36,155 bases of DNA from Xanthobacteraceae bacterium (lineage in GTDB: Bacteria; Pseudomonadota; Alphaproteobacteria; Rhizobiales; Xanthobacteraceae). The stretch lies in assembly GCA_019747015.1 (NCBI GenBank), contig JAIERI010000084.1:1-36155 (forward strand). The letters are read 5' to 3'. Within the stretch, counting starts at the first letter, position 1; each line of letters starts with the position of its first letter. The notes under the pieces were generated by a model. The model had not been told where the DNA came from. It was given only the letters and a program-made list of their open reading frames with translations, and did not search any database. A program made the translations under genes and the position numbers. Positions 35,688-36,155 of this stretch are shown one piece after another.

Positions 35688-35702
35688 TTAACCACCGCCG
35701 TG

Positions 35703-35790
35703 TGCGGCATCTGCCGCAATCGATTTGCCGGCCTCTCAGAGCGCAATATTCGGGCTGAAACGGCACGCTTGGCCTCGCAGGGATGCGAGG
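35703..35790. repeat. two intergenic hairpins: TGCGGCA-TC-TGCCGCA (35703-35718) and CCTCGCA-GGGA-TGCGAGG (35773-35790)
   Basis: Direct reading of perfect 7-bp inverted repeats. Confidence 0.5.
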
Positions 35791-35839
35791 GGTCTGCTAG
35801 GAAACCCTGCCGGGCGCTTTAGGTTTATTCGAGGTTTGG

Positions 35840-36155
35840 ATGCTGGAATCGTTTCGCGGGATCGTCGCGGTCCTGCGCGAAAAGCAAATCCTGCACAAGC
35901 TCGGCATCGCGATCAGTATCGCGATCATCGGCTTTGCATTTTATGTCCTCTATCACATGCTTGAGAATCTCGACCCGGATGACGTGGTCGAGGCGCTGAG
36001 CCAGACCGAATGGCGCACGGTTGCACTCGCCGGCCTGTGTGTCGCAGCGGGATATTTCACGTTGACATTCTACGATCTGTTCGCGCTGCGCACCATCGGC
36101 CATGCCGACGTGCCCTATCGCGTCGCGGCTTTCGCAGGCTTCACCAGCTATTCAA
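35840..36155 (+). CDS. MprF/UPF0104-type lysylphosphatidylglycerol synthase/flippase TM protein, N-terminal fragment
   Basis: MLESFRGIVAVLREKQILHKLGIAISIAIIGFAFYVLYHMLENLDPDDVVEALSQTEWRTVALAGLCVAAGYFTLTFYDLFALRTIGHADVPYRVAAFAGFTSYS... runs off the window end; absent from the ORF track. Confidence 0.8.
   Translation, partial: MLESFRGIVAVLREKQILHKLGIAISIAIIGFAFYVLYHMLENLDPDDVVEALSQTEWRTVALAGLCVAAGYFTLTFYDLFALRTIGHADVPYRVAAFAGFTSYS

Overview
36.2-kb chromosomal window from an alphaproteobacterium, most likely Bradyrhizobiaceae/Nitrobacteraceae. The placement rests on a fixL-fixJ-response regulator-fixK block and a near-identical Bradyrhizobium-type D-tartrate dehydratase. I see no mobile element, prophage or CRISPR array. 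Main content: (i) an O2-sensing fixLJ/rr/fixK cluster followed by two small ORFs, with a perfect FixK/FNR box in front of a CBS-domain gene that precedes an ADP-forming acyl-CoA synthetase-GNAT fusion; (ii) an APH-like/P-loop kinase fusion; (iii) a DMT transporter with an extreme His-rich tail; (iv) a two-repeat Cys-rich secreted protein; (v) an IorAB-type molybdenum hydroxylase with a tri-heme cytochrome c; (vi) an MFS transporter-otsB-otsA block with two GGAAC-N16-CGTT (EcfG general stress) promoter matches; (vii) tRNA-Ser(GGA), tarD, and feoAB with an Irr-type palindrome upstream; (viii) cioAB (cydAB) plus a DUF2474-like small ORF missing from the ORF track; (ix) ccdA-tlpA-like, exbB-exbD-tonB, a polysaccharide deacetylase, an OmpA/BON-like protein, and a truncated MprF/UPF0104-like gene. 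Nothing here is a clearly unprecedented system. The most useful new leads are the regulatory sites (EcfG x2, FixK x1-2, Irr x1-2), the start-codon revisions they imply, and three coding regions absent from the track.
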